Positions 11,430-24,557 of a stretch of 64,000 bases of DNA are shown piece by piece (the stretch's first letter is position 1; each line of letters begins with the position of its first letter). The notes beneath the pieces were generated by a model that saw nothing but the letters and a program-made list of their open reading frames with translations, was not told the DNA's origin and did no database searches. Source of the DNA: Paralvinella palmiformis (Eukaryota > Annelida > Polychaeta > Terebellida > Alvinellidae); assembly GCA_025642065.1 (NCBI GenBank), contig JAODUP010000329.1, positions 1-64,000 of the forward strand, given 5' to 3'. The position numbers and the translations under genes were made by a program.

Positions 11430-13330
11430 TTAGGCAAATAATTGAAATCTTCAGACGTATTAAAATTTGGAGATTATTATTTCTTAATTAAACTTTTATT
11501 TATAATAACATGATAGTAAACATATTGTCGCCAATAATAATATTGTGCAAGTAGCATTGTCTAGGAGTCTTAAATAGGAAAATGTGTGCATGAAAATGTA
11601 GTTTTATAGATGTTAGTGATACAGGGAAGGTAGTTATATGGACCGTGATAAAGAAAACTATGCAAGAGGAGTTGAAATTATACAAATAGATATTACATAT
11701 AATACATCTAATAAATACAAATCAGATGTCAGATTAGAAGTGTGTATATTAAAACACAATATCCACTGCTGATAATTCGAACAGTTCGTTGTTACGAACA
11801 TATGTATGTTTCGTGTAGCATTTGTTATACAAACATATCCATGGGGTAAAATGCTGAATTGCCTATTCCAGAATAGTTACATGTTAGGGCATTAATAAAC
11901 AACACATTACAAATATATAAAGATTAAAAAATATATGTCTTATGTTGTAAATATGTATGCATGTTTATTATTTATTACATTATGACAATTAAATTTAACT
12001 GAATATTGATGAGTAACTGTTTAATGTTTAGTGAAAAATAGACAATAATGTGGAATTTGGCTAAATCCGTGTTTTTCCAGCAAGATGTTTCTAGAAATTT
12101 GGATATTTTATGACACATTGTGTTGGAGTATGTGTGTTTCTGGATACTTTATAGCGACTAATTTATTATAATTGCTTTACTTACGGGTAACTATGTTTTT
12201 ATATTTTTAGCACAACTGTTAATTAACAGCAACTCACTTGCATCTAAAAAAGGACGATCTCCCTTTAGACACAACAGATAGTTTTAATACGATACTGGCC
12301 AGAAATAGCAATTTGGGTAATCGTTTTAACAGAACGGATTCTAAATTTATCTGAACTATATTGCAAATAACCCAATAATGAAAACCAAATACATACAAGC
12401 ATATGACTATATAAAGGTTATATCATGTAGAAATGACTTAATATCCCAGTTTGTTTTCGAGTTTTTAATAATATTAATGACATCACGTAAAGTTGTCGAG
12501 CTTTCTGAAACCATGATTTCACAAATTGACTCTCTAGAGATATAATGTGTAAATATTAATCTCATCATTAAAATAGGAATGATGCTCTGGATGTTGTCAT
12601 TTCATTTTTGGTGATATTATACTAATATTGTCAGTACTGTGATTGAATTGTGACAACATTAGTAATATTTTGTACTTAGAATATCACTATCTGTTTGTTA
12701 ATTCGATATTCATAACTTTTATATTCGACACTTAGAAATATACAATGTTTAACGATATATTTATAACAACTAATGTTTTGGTTATATCTTTGACAAAGAC
12801 TCATGTAGCCTTAATAACTAAAATACACATAATGTGACATTTAAAATGATTAAAAGTGATATGGTATCATAATACTATAAAAAGAGTTTTCTATCTAATA
12901 CGTCTTTGATTGTTAATTGTCCCAAATCAAAATTTATCTATATTTTGTTTATCTATGATATTACTCCCATTTTGTCGGAAATAACATTCAAATAAACGGG
13001 ACTAAAACCACGTGTACTTGGGCAATAGCATGATTATTTATAATTAGGACTCTTTAAAACAATATTTTCACAATTATACAGAAACGTTACGTGGATATTT
13101 TAATTTGATGAATTGAATATTACATAACATTATCTTGGTTAGACTTATTATATATTTTTGTAATAAGTAATAAATAAATGATTTTTTGGAGTGAAATTTA
13201 AGTGACTTTTAATGGATACATAATTTTTCACATCATCTAAAAATGAAAACATACAATTAACAGATGTTGAAAATGAATGGAATCACACCCAATATATATA
13301 ATGAATACGACAATGCTTTTTTACGCTTTA

Positions 13331-13359
13331 CAACAACACCACCAACAACAACAACAGTG

Positions 13360-13436
<77 letters not shown>
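13331..13436. repeat. (CAA)n-(ATA)n compound microsatellite
   Basis: A short CAA/CCA run is followed by about 25 ATA units. Frames on both strands here encode homopolymeric Ile and are artefacts. Confidence 0.97.
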
Positions 13437-14184
13437 TGTAAAAAAAAACAGAATACACTGTGGATGCTCAAGTGATAATATTTTTAACATATGTGTTAGA
13501 TGTATACATAATTTAGCTGCACCTCATTATGTGGTCTAGTAAAACTTTTAATATCAGTCATCTTAATTAAATAGTTATTGTCAACGTTTGTCAACCAGAA
13601 TTACATTGTTAGTTAATACCTGGTTACATACAGGTGCGTTATTTCTGCATCTTGTTTTAATTCATTTGAGATTGGAATGTTTATTAATTCAATTAATACG
13701 ATATATGTTGGTTATAACGTCATAGAAAAAGAAGAAAAAAATGATCTTTTATCCTTTCCCAAACACTAACTATTAGATCTGTGTAATATGATTGCAGTAT
13801 CGAATTTTATTATAATTAATGTAAATCAAATCAAATGTATGTGTGATAAGGGATAATATTCCTCAATATTTAGATTCTTAATTTATGTTTCGTTAAGATT
13901 GTACTTTCCTTCATATCTAGGTGTAATTGACTGGATATAATTATCGATGAGGATGGTGTTACTTATATTGATATCCTGCGTCGTTCAAATAAACATCATG
14001 TCAACTATGGTCTAATTAAATACAGTAGTCTTAAAGACTATTACTGGTTGGTCTGACTACACTGAACCACTTTTATGATATACAACAAAAGGTTTTTATA
14101 TTGATAACAGGAGATTATTCATGAACATGGTATATTTGACATTTGATAGACCCTTATCTATATGCATTATGGCATGTTAGCGGA

Positions 14185-14335
14185 TGAGTGGTTTGTTTAA
14201 TATTGGGGTTATTCACACCTATCACATATAACCGAGAGGAACACCCAAGGGAAATATTCCACAAATACAGACATGACTAGGATTTGATCCTTGACCTAGT
14301 AGTTTCGAGTGCAGTACTCCAATTCCAATAAATTA
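14185..14335 (-). mobile_element. SINE-like element, diverged copy of the 63.8-kb family
   Basis: Aligns in order with 63765-63900 through cacacctatcacatat/cacacataggacatat, accgagag, the ccacaaatac/cccataaacac block, and a decayed B box (gatttgatccttg). It lies inside family A copy 3 and interrupts the match to copies 1 and 2. Confidence 0.6.
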
Positions 14336-15594
14336 TACAAATATTATATTATAATCCATTCAGTTCTCTCTCCCATACACAAATATACAGGTACACACAC
14401 GTCCAAACACCTTTGAAGATATTACAAGATCGAATGATAATCTAAGGATACACAAAACAAAACAAAACCCAGATTATTGACATGGAATGGAAAGAAAATG
14501 AATAAAATTAACTTTTGATTTCCGATTGAATGTGTCAAAGATTAGAGATGCTGAATAGGAAAAACACAACATCAATTAAGTATTAGCACACAATTTTAAA
14601 TTGTACACCTTTCGGGTATTTTTAACTTAATGGAATAATTGGGATGAATTTACCCACCTTTCTCAGGATCTTTAACTATCACTAATACTGAAATATCTCA
14701 GATATAATGATGATTATATCTGAACAGCTTTAAAATGTATTAATTATATCAATTTCTACAAACAGCTCCGTTTCATTTATCATTCTATCCGTCTACTCTT
14801 AAATTCAGTTGTAGTGTTTCTACTCGGAAATGTTGACGTTTGTTATGAGGTTGATATGTCTGTACTAGTCAACATTTGAATGACCTGACCTTATTATTAA
14901 TATGTCTTTCAGTCATATTGACCGACCCTAGGATAGTCGTATTTCCACGTTCGTCTGTTTTATAGATATTTGCATTAAAAGGCTTTCCTTTAAACGTATT
15001 TTATATTTGTTGTGATTAACACCTTTTGTTAGTTTATTTCCATATGGGCAATGAATTAGTGAATCACCTGAGGTTTTAAACGAATAAAGAAATAAAATGA
15101 ATAAATGCGTTATTAAAACTATATTCATATTATCCACTCTTCCCCCATTTCTATGGAGGATGTACTTAAACATGGAGCATAAATACCTTGACGATGGAAA
15201 CCTTCAGATAACATAATAAGTTAGTCAATAAGTATTCGCTGTAGTCTGTTTTAATTAGTACAAGAACCATAAATACAGAATATAAACTGAGTTAATATTG
15301 ATGTGCACGTTGTTTAACATTTTAAAAGTTATTTCCGAAAATACATATTGGCTTCACAAATCAAATGTGATGTTTGTGTTTTATGGATTCAAAGTGACAG
15401 AGTTAGAAGAGAGGGCGTGAGTCATTGAATAAGTCAGTAAATGAGTGAGTCAATGAGTGAATGATTGAGTTAGTCAGTATTTTGTTTAACATTAGCACTA
15501 ATCATGCCATAACTATATGGCCAAATGTGTACTTTTTTATCTAAATTAAATACTGAAACCGCAATATTTTAGTAACAAATTAAAAACTGAAGTA

Positions 15595-15662
15595 ACAATG
15601 GAAGTCGATTCTTCCCGATGTAGGTCTGATGTCTCGCGCACTACCAGCTGCGCTATGAACAT
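15595..15662 (-). mobile_element. Diverged tRNA-like block inside family A
   Basis: On the minus strand ATAGCGCAGCTGGTAGTGCGCG is a good A-box region, followed by GAAGAATCGACTTC in the B-box position. It is the counterpart of 6455-6530 and slightly better preserved. Confidence 0.5.
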
Positions 15663-16335
15663 CATTTGACAATAAAAACATCTGAAATAATCCTAGATGA
15701 ATAATAATAAAGAGTTAACTTTAATGGCGATCGTATTTTATAGTTAAATAATACAATCGAAAATGACTACTGTACTTTTTGTCATAATTGTATACACGTA
15801 TTTGATAAAAATAAGACACTAACACATCACAATAATACTACCGTGTTACGTCATGTTTTACAAATTTTCTTCAGTTTCTATCTTGTTACAATTATATTTA
15901 TAAATGGACTAATTACATTTGGCAGATTCTTGTTATTTAATCTGATTTACATTATACTTGTATTTCACGTTAATCTGATCCAACTTGTTTACTTGGTTCG
16001 TTTCCATCGTGCATTATATTAACCCGTATTATTTCTCGGATTACGATATAACTTACGCCAGATGCGAAAGATTCTTAATATTATGTATAAATCTTTGATG
16101 TTTCAAGCGAAAAATATAAATCTATTCGTATTTCGAGTGTGTAATTCTCATTACAAGTTTTTACTATCTTTATCACAATAATTACGGCTTTCATATTTCA
16201 CTTTGGTACAACATGATTATAAAATAGGTTTTTGACCAAAAATATTAAATAAAATCCAACCAATATTTATCTGGCATCTTGAATGTTAATTTTTAGTTCA
16301 TCATAACTTTTTATACATCTACTATATCCCGGTAC

Positions 16336-16554
16336 ATATCGTTGATATTCAAATAATAAAAGGTAATCTAAAGTCAGTTTCACTTTATTAGGTAAACACA
16401 TGAACAAAGGTTAGCTCAGTTTAGTTATTACCCCAAAATATTAAAATAATATATTTTTAACATAACAACGACCTCAAATCCCAACAGAAAACTAGTTTAA
16501 TAGAAATCTAGATCGGAATAATTGAATTCACTTAATGCAGCTGGCCTACTTCCT

Positions 16555-16598
<44 letters not shown>

Positions 16599-16711
16599 CT
16601 CAACTATTAAAAATTATTGTGTATATTAAGGCATTACTATGGCATCAAAAGCGATTGTTTGGATATTTTCATATTTCTGTAAAATTAAATTTTAATTTAT
16701 AATTGATCAGA
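16336..16711. repeat. Intergenic DNA with (TA)n array
   Basis: A (TA)n array of about 18 units lies at 16558-16594. The rest is AT-rich sequence with no gene. Confidence 0.8.
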
Positions 16712-17470
16712 ACTGTAAAAGCTTAGTTGACAAAACAATATGAAGCGGATCTCTGGGGCTATGGGATCGAATCCGGTTGTGGCCTGTGTCTAGAGAATGT
16801 TGTGTCCAATATTTATATAAAAAAACTAAATTATATGTTTCAGGTGCGTCTGATATCAAACCTACACAAGATAATTACTGCGTGTAATCAGGTATTGCTA
16901 ATATTGGTAAATATTAAGATATACAACATTGTATTACAATAAAAGTAACTTGCCATAGATTATTTACATAACACCTCTCAGAGATTAACAAGAAATACAA
17001 ACACCAAGAGGGTTAATGGTAATTTGGCTTATTTCTAAACAATAATTAGATGGAAGCAGTAGAAATCTCCTCATATATCATGTCGCCGATAAGCCAAATG
17101 CATAAATTGTTAATATTGAAATGTGTGTTATACAAAAACAAAATCATAACTTAAGATTAATGTTTTACCTGTCATGTAAATTATCATTTTATATATTTAA
17201 ATAATACTATAAATATTGAAATATACTAGTATTATTTAATTAGTAATAATTGTAATTTATTCACCCTTTAGCCATTTAAATCAATATGAAGTCGACATAA
17301 TAGTACCTTATTTAAGTTTAAAAGATTTTTTATATTTTAAATATTGAAACAGTGACAAATGTAAAGTCAAGTAAATTTAGTTTCTATAAATATTTGAATT
17401 TGTATTATAATATTACAATAAACCACCAATTAAGATGACAACTTCTTGTTGAAAGTATGCTGGATATTCA
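16712..17470 (+). repeat. Dispersed repeat D with tRNA-like head, copy 1
   Basis: It starts with a tRNA-like segment having a B-box-like GGGATCGAATCCGG near 16766. It then matches 29800-30110 and 30880-31040 in order, through gcctgtgtctagag/gcatgtgtttagag, ggtaaatattaagat-like, acagtgacaaa and gaatttgtattaataat-like blocks. The intervening part of the other copy is disrupted by a SINE. Confidence 0.65.
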
Positions 17471-18150
17471 CTTTTCACTTATCCTCATCGTCCCCAGTGG
17501 GACATAAAGCCACATTCTGGATATTACAATGATTCACTTAAATTGCAGCAGTCTCTTAGCCCATTTTACGATGAAAAAAATATGTTCTGATAAACCTAAA
17601 ATGTATCTCTCACAAACATGACATAAACTTAGATTTGTATAACATATCAAGACATGTTGTATACCTATCTTTGACTATAAACGGTAGAGTGACTTCTGTT
17701 AAAAACTTGACATTGGGGATTAGATAGAATCCAAGTATATTATAGTCATATTACAAAACTATGTAAACATTAATCTAAAATCCATCTATTGAATAATGTA
17801 AGGCTTTTAGTTTCACTTGCGAATGTCTTTACTTGGATAACTAGTAAAAGCTCAACGTTGATCAATAATATGCATATAAATAAATAAAATATCCATAAAA
17901 CTGGCATAATGATGAAGTATATAACTGATCATCTTGGTATTTGTTACTTTGATAGAATACAGAAATATAAAACATAAACTTTAGTAACATTTGAAAATCA
18001 AGAAATATAAAAGTGACATTTAATTAATCTGAATAATATAGTACAAAAAGCAAGGATTTACTATAAAGTCATGGCTGGAAATGTAAATTGTGTATAATTA
18101 TTTGTTTACAAATAGTGAATTACTTTTAGCTTTTTGAATATTATTAAAAA
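17471..18150. other. Intergenic DNA, no gene seen
   Basis: AT-rich with no supported feature. Confidence 0.55.
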
Positions 18151-18225
18151 TGTGTGTGTGTGTGTGTATGTGTGTGTGTATGTGTGTGTGGGGGTGTGTG
18201 TGGGTGTGTGGGTGTGGGTGTGGGC
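18151..18225. repeat. (GT)n microsatellite with interruptions
   Basis: GT units interrupted by TA and GGG. The His/Thr/Pro-rich minus-strand frame over it is an artefact. Confidence 0.95.
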
Positions 18226-18239
18226 GCAATGATGATTGA

Positions 18240-18800
18240 TGGTTTACGGCTAATTTTGTGCACATATCAATGGCAGTTTTAAATGAATACTTAACTAAAC
18301 AGCCAAAAGCCAGCCTATATTTCGTGTGTCTCATACATGTTATGGATGACACAGGCACATAATATTAGCCATTGTGCCGTTTCACTAAGAACTCAATCTG
18401 GTGATATAAACATTTCCCTGCATCATTAATCAGCCACAAGAAAACCAAAGACATTAGCATTTTCAAAACTTAATAAGCAAATAAAATCAATATGATTGTT
18501 TTCGGAATGTTTATCTTCAACATATCGATCACTTTTATTATTAGATTAAAGAAAACATCGTCTTTCTGTGGGAAATGCAATTTTTGCCACAAACAAAGGT
18601 GAACATTGGTTCAGTAGGTACTAATATTTACGTGCTTTAAAGTCTACAAATGTTTATGTAACTAGTTAAATTCGAACCATTAAAAGAAAAAGAAGGCTTA
18701 GCTTTGAAGCCATGAAGTATATTGCGTAAATGTATTTGTAAAAACTATGATGTAGAACGTTTGATGTTTATCTTTCAAAATATATTAATACTGCTTATCA
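18240..18800 (-). repeat. Dispersed segment family B, copy 2 (inverted)
   Basis: The reverse complement matches 8865-9320 and 33210-33320. Blocks include tttaaaactgccattgatatg, gtatgagacacac-like, ttttctttaat, gtacctactgaa and aatgttcacc. The order is conserved. Confidence 0.7.
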
Positions 18801-19299
18801 AATAGGCATTCTATATCTTGTGCGTAGTTCAGTCATTCAGTGGAGTTCCGTATTTGACGTGATTATACGATGACTCAATAGAGTTGAATAACTTTGGATA
18901 ACTAAATAAAGACTTCCAATATCGAATCGGCGTTGTGTGAAATATTATTAAAAACTCATATAGATAACTTTATTATTATTATTATTATATACTATTCTGG
19001 CGTGAAATGTCCTTCACTTGAAATCTAATTTGGTGCGAAAATGTGCATAATTTTAATAATTACAACACCTCGCAAGAGAAATACGTTTATTGGCAGATAA
19101 CCGAAATCTTTTCCAGTTGTAGTAATTTCTCATAGAAAATGGCAAAAAGTAAAATAAAACATGTAATATAGAAAAACTACTAACAATTTTAGTTTCTGAA
19201 AGGTTTCTACAATTCGAAAGCATTTATCACTTTATTGTTAACTATTTTTATCAGGGAGGAAGGCGTGGGATTATGACCTTATTATCTAGACGTGAAGGT
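18801..19299. other. Intergenic DNA, no gene seen
   Basis: Contains a short (ATT)n run at 18970-18988 and otherwise nothing I can name. Confidence 0.55.
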
Positions 19300-20525
19300 G
19301 ACCTTTCCCTCAATGAAGTATTGACCCAGTTTTGTTTAGCCATTTTTCTCAAGTCAACCATTATTTAAGTCAATATATTATCATTTATCTGTCCATATAT
19401 GAGTTTGATGGAGATCTAATGACGGGAATGTTATCTTTTTTGTTCATCAACACCAATATCTAGATGTTGACTAGAAAAAGCGCATTCTAGTATAAACACC
19501 TTAACTCAAATTAAAAGATGGAATGGTTTGCAGGTTAAATAATGTCTCTATAAAGTAATAGATACTCCAATTCACAACTTTTATACCCTACATGCAATAA
19601 TGTAATGGATTTCTTGCCCAGTGGTAAGAGCTGTAAGCCATCATCCTCCAAGTGTGGTCTTAAATCTATTCAGGTTAATTGTATTTGCAATATATTTTTT
19701 TCTATGAACTGGCTACTTGATCATATTTCCGTCATATTTTAGTCTATAATGTTAATTCCCATTAAGTATTTTGAGGTTTAATCAGATGCCGCAATCTTAC
19801 CGCTATTTCCAGTAAATGTCATGGCCAATAAACAATTGACCAATTTCTTGCCTGTATTTATTTAATCCAACAAATACCAAAGTCTTAAATCTTCCCCATT
19901 ATGGATTTTATTCCACCTCGTCTCTAATCCAATGAAACATGATTTCCTCATTTAAATATTTACAAAATGATTAATAAATACTAAACTTAATTTTGTGCAT
20001 ATAAAACGCGCATGGATCGTATGGCATTGAATTTAACATTAAATCATTCGTTTTACAAAATATGATTTAAGACAAATGTAGTTGTTTGACTAATATCACA
20101 TTACAGCAGTAAATCAGTGAATACAAATATTAAAACTCTCGATATTGTATTGAGTTCCTTCTAAATTGATTGAATGTGCACCGTGTTAACGTCTGTGACG
20201 ACCTCTGGTATTCGGATCCTTCATTAATTAATGACAGTCGTGGATACTTGCCATAACCGTGATTTCTTTTAATCATTTCAATAGTAATATATTTGGTGTG
20301 GAAGCCATAACGTGTGTAAGTAATCCACTGACACAATAAAACGGAGATTGGTTCTTTGACAAAAGAAAGCTTTAGTGATAACAATTCAGTGAACGCTTAA
20401 GACCCGAGTGTGTCGTTTATATCTGTTTGACCTTGATGGTAGACTGAATAATTGATGGAGTGTGTAAGTTATGACTTGTGAACAAGTGTGTGTGTGTGTG
20501 TGTGTATGTGTGTGAGTGTGAGAGA
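19300..20525 (+). repeat. Duplicated segment E, copy 1
   Basis: Collinear with 26270-27500. Matching blocks include ccagttttgttt, gacgggaa with tctagatgttga/tctaaaggttga, gaaattcacaac/gaaattcacagc, gtgacgacctctggt, cggatcc/cagatcc with attaatta, and gagattggtt-tttgacaaa. The last 250 bases belong to family B. A minus-strand frame at 20130-20384 has a similar counterpart at 27033-27395. Confidence 0.7.
19610..19690 (+). mobile_element. Decayed tRNA-like block
   Basis: GCCCAGTGGTAAGAGC near 19618 is a good A-box region. The B-box position reads GGTCTTAAATCTA and is decayed. It lies inside duplicated segment E. Confidence 0.35.
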
Positions 20526-20530
20526 GAAAT
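20487..20530. repeat. (GT)n microsatellite
   Basis: GT-rich run followed by a GA-rich end. Confidence 0.9.
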
Positions 20531-20686
20531 AAAGACACCGTGATCGAGATAAATAAAGCCATAACATGTCATGTTCCCTTATGGAATATGTACAAAGCTC
20601 CAGGATATGTGTACATTCAAAAGTCATATAAACGTCTCTATTTATTGCTTCAGTGTCATTACTTATCACATTATATATGCCTTTTC

Positions 20687-20892
<206 letters not shown>

Positions 20893-20893
<1 letters not shown>

Positions 20894-22139
20894 CCTACAT
20901 ACGCATACACATACCCACACAACGTCCCCTTCACTGTCCATTCCTTAACGTGGCGAGGGAGCTTGTATGTCGCAGTGACCCAGAAAGGTACGAAGTTTTA
21001 ACTTTTGTTAGGAACATTCAGGTTAGACTGGTCAACGTGTAGATGGTAGACTGATATGGAATAAGTGTGAGGTAACCATAACACAACCCTTAAGTGCTGA
21101 AACTTAATTCCTGAAATTGTTTCCGTTTTCAAATGTGATTACCAGTTATCAACTAAACAAGGAATGTATCAACAAAAACACAATTAAGTGCATGTTTAAG
21201 CACAATGTATTGCCATAATAACGTCATCCTCCCTTTTGTGTGGTACATTCCCTCCAGTTCTTATATATAGAGATAATGATGTTTGTGATTTTATTATTGA
21301 CTAGATAATGATGAGAGAGTAGAACGATTGTATATGTTCACCTTTCAAGATAAGGTTTTATGATTGGTATGATATATACTAGTACAATTACTAGGCTAAA
21401 GCCGTTAGTAATTTACATATTCATATTAAGTATTGAGTATACTGATTGTTTTTATTCAGTGTTGTGATTATAACAACAGTTTCGTTATTTTAGTGTTATT
21501 ATGGGTGTTATTGTGTGACTGTTATGATTGTGGTTCCAAGAATGTGATCGTGGTATTAGTAATGTGATCGTGCTTATCAATTTTTGAATTGTGATGTCCA
21601 TGTTATTATTCTTTCATAAATGTTGAACATTAGAATATATGCAGCTGGTAGGATTAACCTTCTCTTTGCTATTTTAAACGAAGGTTTTACTATATTCGAT
21701 ATCTATTGTTTGTAAAACGCTTTAAATGTTTAGAGGTGATAAAGAAGTAATCATCTTTTAAATGAAGACCATGTTCATTAACTATGAAAGTTGACATTCT
21801 GATATTTATTTTAGCTTGTTTTATATAGACAGCCTCATTTTGGTTATCACAAACCGGAAACACGGAGGTCATGTCATCATGTTATCTGGAGATATGATTT
21901 TAAACTGAACATTGTACTCAGAATATATTGAGTGTTATAGATTTCTTAACACTGTATATTTGAAATACATCAAACATCATGCACCAACACCTTCTGGTTA
22001 TATTCGCTTCGTAAGCATTCATTTATAGACGATGCAGAGCTGTTGTTACTTAGTGAATTTAAAATGTTCTTATTTGTACTCTACTATAATACTACTACTA
22101 CTAATAAACTAACTAATAATAATAATATTAATAAATAAT
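20893..22139. other. Intergenic DNA, no gene seen
   Basis: Short frames only (for example minus 21690-21872), with no recognisable product. A loose ATA/CTA triplet run occurs at 22085-22160. Confidence 0.5.
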
Positions 22140-22475
22140 AATTTAATAATAATAATAACTAATTTATAAGCAAGTTTTAGGACTATGTTTAAGTATATTA
22201 TTTTTGACGAATTATACTTCCGGTAGTGGTTTTTCTATGTAAACAATCTACAGTCCTTTACTCTCAGTTATATTATGTAAAATGTTTTGATCTAAAGCGA
22301 TCAATCACACATGTTATTTTGATTTCTTGTTAATACAGTTATCATGTAATAATTACTGATAGACTGTTTAGTGTTGAGGCTGACATGTCTGAGACTTACT
22401 CTATAAGCCCTCTAGAAACGTTGTATTGATGATCCCAGAAATCATTCATTAACCAAATACTAGATAATAGTTTTT
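22140..22475 (+). repeat. Dispersed repeat, partner of 28105-28460
   Basis: Shared blocks include acttataag/atttataagca, cagtcctttactctcagttatatt versus caatcctttatcttcaattatatt, tctaaagcgaccaat-like, and a matching end (aatcatt/aatcatg then aataatg-like). It probably extends segment E. Confidence 0.55.
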
Positions 22476-24199
22476 CACCTTTTAATGTCTATTCTTTTGT
22501 TTTGGTAAACTTGAAGTGTGAAATTCATCAGCATGCACCATAACATGAACATAGTGGGTGCAACGGTGTATGTTTCCTATTCTAAGGTCAAACACGTAGT
22601 GAAATATTATCTCAATGATAAATGTGTGTATGGTATACCCTTCATTGGTATTTATTTGTATTAGTTCCCAAACATTTAAAACGCTCCTCCGTTTCAATTA
22701 ATGTTCTTCACAAAAAAGCTTATGTTATATTATAAGAAGTACATCTTTTATAAATCAGAGAGTATCCCATTTTGTTTCAAATATTTATTAGCATTTATGC
22801 CTTTATTATCATCAGTAAAATAAACATGATACTCACATTATTGAACAATATCTTCTCAAGACAAACACTTTCTATTGACTGATAAATAAAATGAATCGAT
22901 AAAATACTACTACGAAATAAGGGTTATAAAAATAAATGACCAGATATTTGTGTAGATCGTCAATCCTCTTCGTAAGAATAAATATTGAGATTTATTTTAT
23001 CATAAAAAAGTTTTTTAACTGTGTTTACGTTCTACACAAGCAATATCCAAATGAATTATAAGTAACAGTTATGTATCTGTTTTGTTTAGCTTCTGTGAAT
23101 ATTGAGTGTGCTATCTAAAACCTTTTAGCTTATTCACCGTATATTCCTCAACATGCTACGCTATTTATATATTGTCTTTTGTCAATGTTATTTGTTTGAT
23201 AATTACTGATTATTTCAGTTCCTAATATAAAACACTACTTAATTATTGTGTGACGGAAGGGCAATAGAAGGAGATACAGAGAGAGATAGGGAATATTTTA
23301 AACTGGTGTTGATTACATATGCAACATATGTGTGAGCGATGAATCTCACGAGAAAATCTCAACCACAAACACCTCACAAACACCACACAAACACCTCACA
23401 AACACTACAAAACACAGGTACCTTGGTACAGTTTTAGACGAGACATGAATGTCTCTAATGCTATGCTCTAACAATAACTCTAAAGCAACACTCAAATAGG
23501 GAGAGGTGCCATATCATGATATATCGTGAAGCTCTCACAGATTTAATTTCAGATTCAAAATGATGGACTTTTCCTTGAAGGCTTAATAAGTAAAAATAAT
23601 ATGTGTTTTGTGTGTGTCTATATGTGTGCGTGTGTTTCAGCTGTGTATGATAAGGCACAGGCACAGATAATCTCGAACCGTGAATTCAAACTCTGGACGT
23701 TTCTTCAGGGGACTGAATCCAGAGCGACTTTTCTTACCTAAGCCGCCAAGCAAAAACAAAAAGCGAATCACCTACAGCCGTGCAGTTTGGGAGTAGTGCA
23801 CCCAAGTCAGATCATGGCAGTAGTGAGAATGTTTAGATTAATTATATAAGCAGCCCTATTTATAGCTATTTTTCAATTGCTGTATCTTTCTTCAAGGCAA
23901 TACTATATAAACTATATAACCCAATTGTCACTGTCTTCAAAGATCAGTTTTTACAACGGGTAGGCGCCAAGAAGCAAATATTATTAAAACTGTTTAGCTT
24001 AATTGATATTAAAAGACTGACATCTGGGCTGAAGCAGACCGTAATAGCGCGTCATAGCTTCCGTACTGTTTGAACTATGTTATCATTTTCAAACTTGACC
24101 TAATGTCTGCTATTCTAACTATTGTAGTTATGAAGTTCTTAAATGTTATTTATGACAAGCAGATTAGAGCTAATCTTGAATGCCATAGTACAAACTGGA
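22476..24199. other. Intergenic DNA, no gene seen
   Basis: Minus frames at 22482-22697 and 23461-23664 are short and unrecognised. A tandem run of cacaaacac-type units lies at 23365-23415. At 23690-23830 the sequence is somewhat richer in GC, with no identifiable gene. Confidence 0.5.
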
Positions 24200-24557
24200 C
24201 ATAACTGGACCTAGGAAAGATAATTCTATTCTCACATACAACCAAGGTGAATTTTATATGCAACTAAAGTTGTTATATAAAACACCAACTGCGCGAGCTG
24301 TATCTAATGCCACCGCTCGAGATGCGATGCAAGTTTCTATTCCTGAGTTAGAAGTACTTATAATGCTTTAAGAGCGTACTATGTCTGCTACAGTCATTTA
24401 AATGCTGGATAACCAGGCCAGACACCTAAACGGCGTCCCTCCAAGGACGCAAATAGTGCACAGAATATACAGCTCTAGATCAACTTTTCTTGAATGCAGG
24501 GACCGGGAAATATGGTCTGCACGCATAGAAAACGGAACTTTCTCAACCGCAGCATAA
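24200..24557 (+). pseudogene. Decayed coding remnant, unrecognised
   Basis: One frame reads through from about 24220 to 24557 with only two TAA stops. It includes the segments FYMQLKLLYKTP, ARDAMQVSIPELEVL and, after an ATG at 24402, NGVPPRTQIVHRIY and CRDREIWSARIENG. The residue composition and higher GC look like real protein rather than AT-rich noise. I do not recognise the family. A transposon-encoded protein is the likeliest source given the setting. No splice or promoter signal was identified. Confidence 0.4.

Larger units (their letters stand above)
11430..16335 (+). repeat. Dispersed segment family A, copy 3 (longest)
   Basis: Its first part (11430-12660) is the reverse complement of 1085-2415. 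The middle (13870-14060 and 14480-14640) matches 4637-4800 and 5040-5100, as well as the inverted copy at 370-850. The end (14700-16335) matches 5534-7220 and, inverted, 34095-34350. The unit is therefore nearly 5 kb, with at least three partial relatives. A minus-strand frame at 11500-11685 mirrors 2174-2362 but has no known domain. No intact gene is present. Confidence 0.75.

Noticed and set aside
23365..23415. Possible CRISPR-like or minisatellite array (cacaaacac units)
   Set aside because: The units are adjacent, short and without unique spacers. A simple local tandem repeat in a eukaryotic setting.
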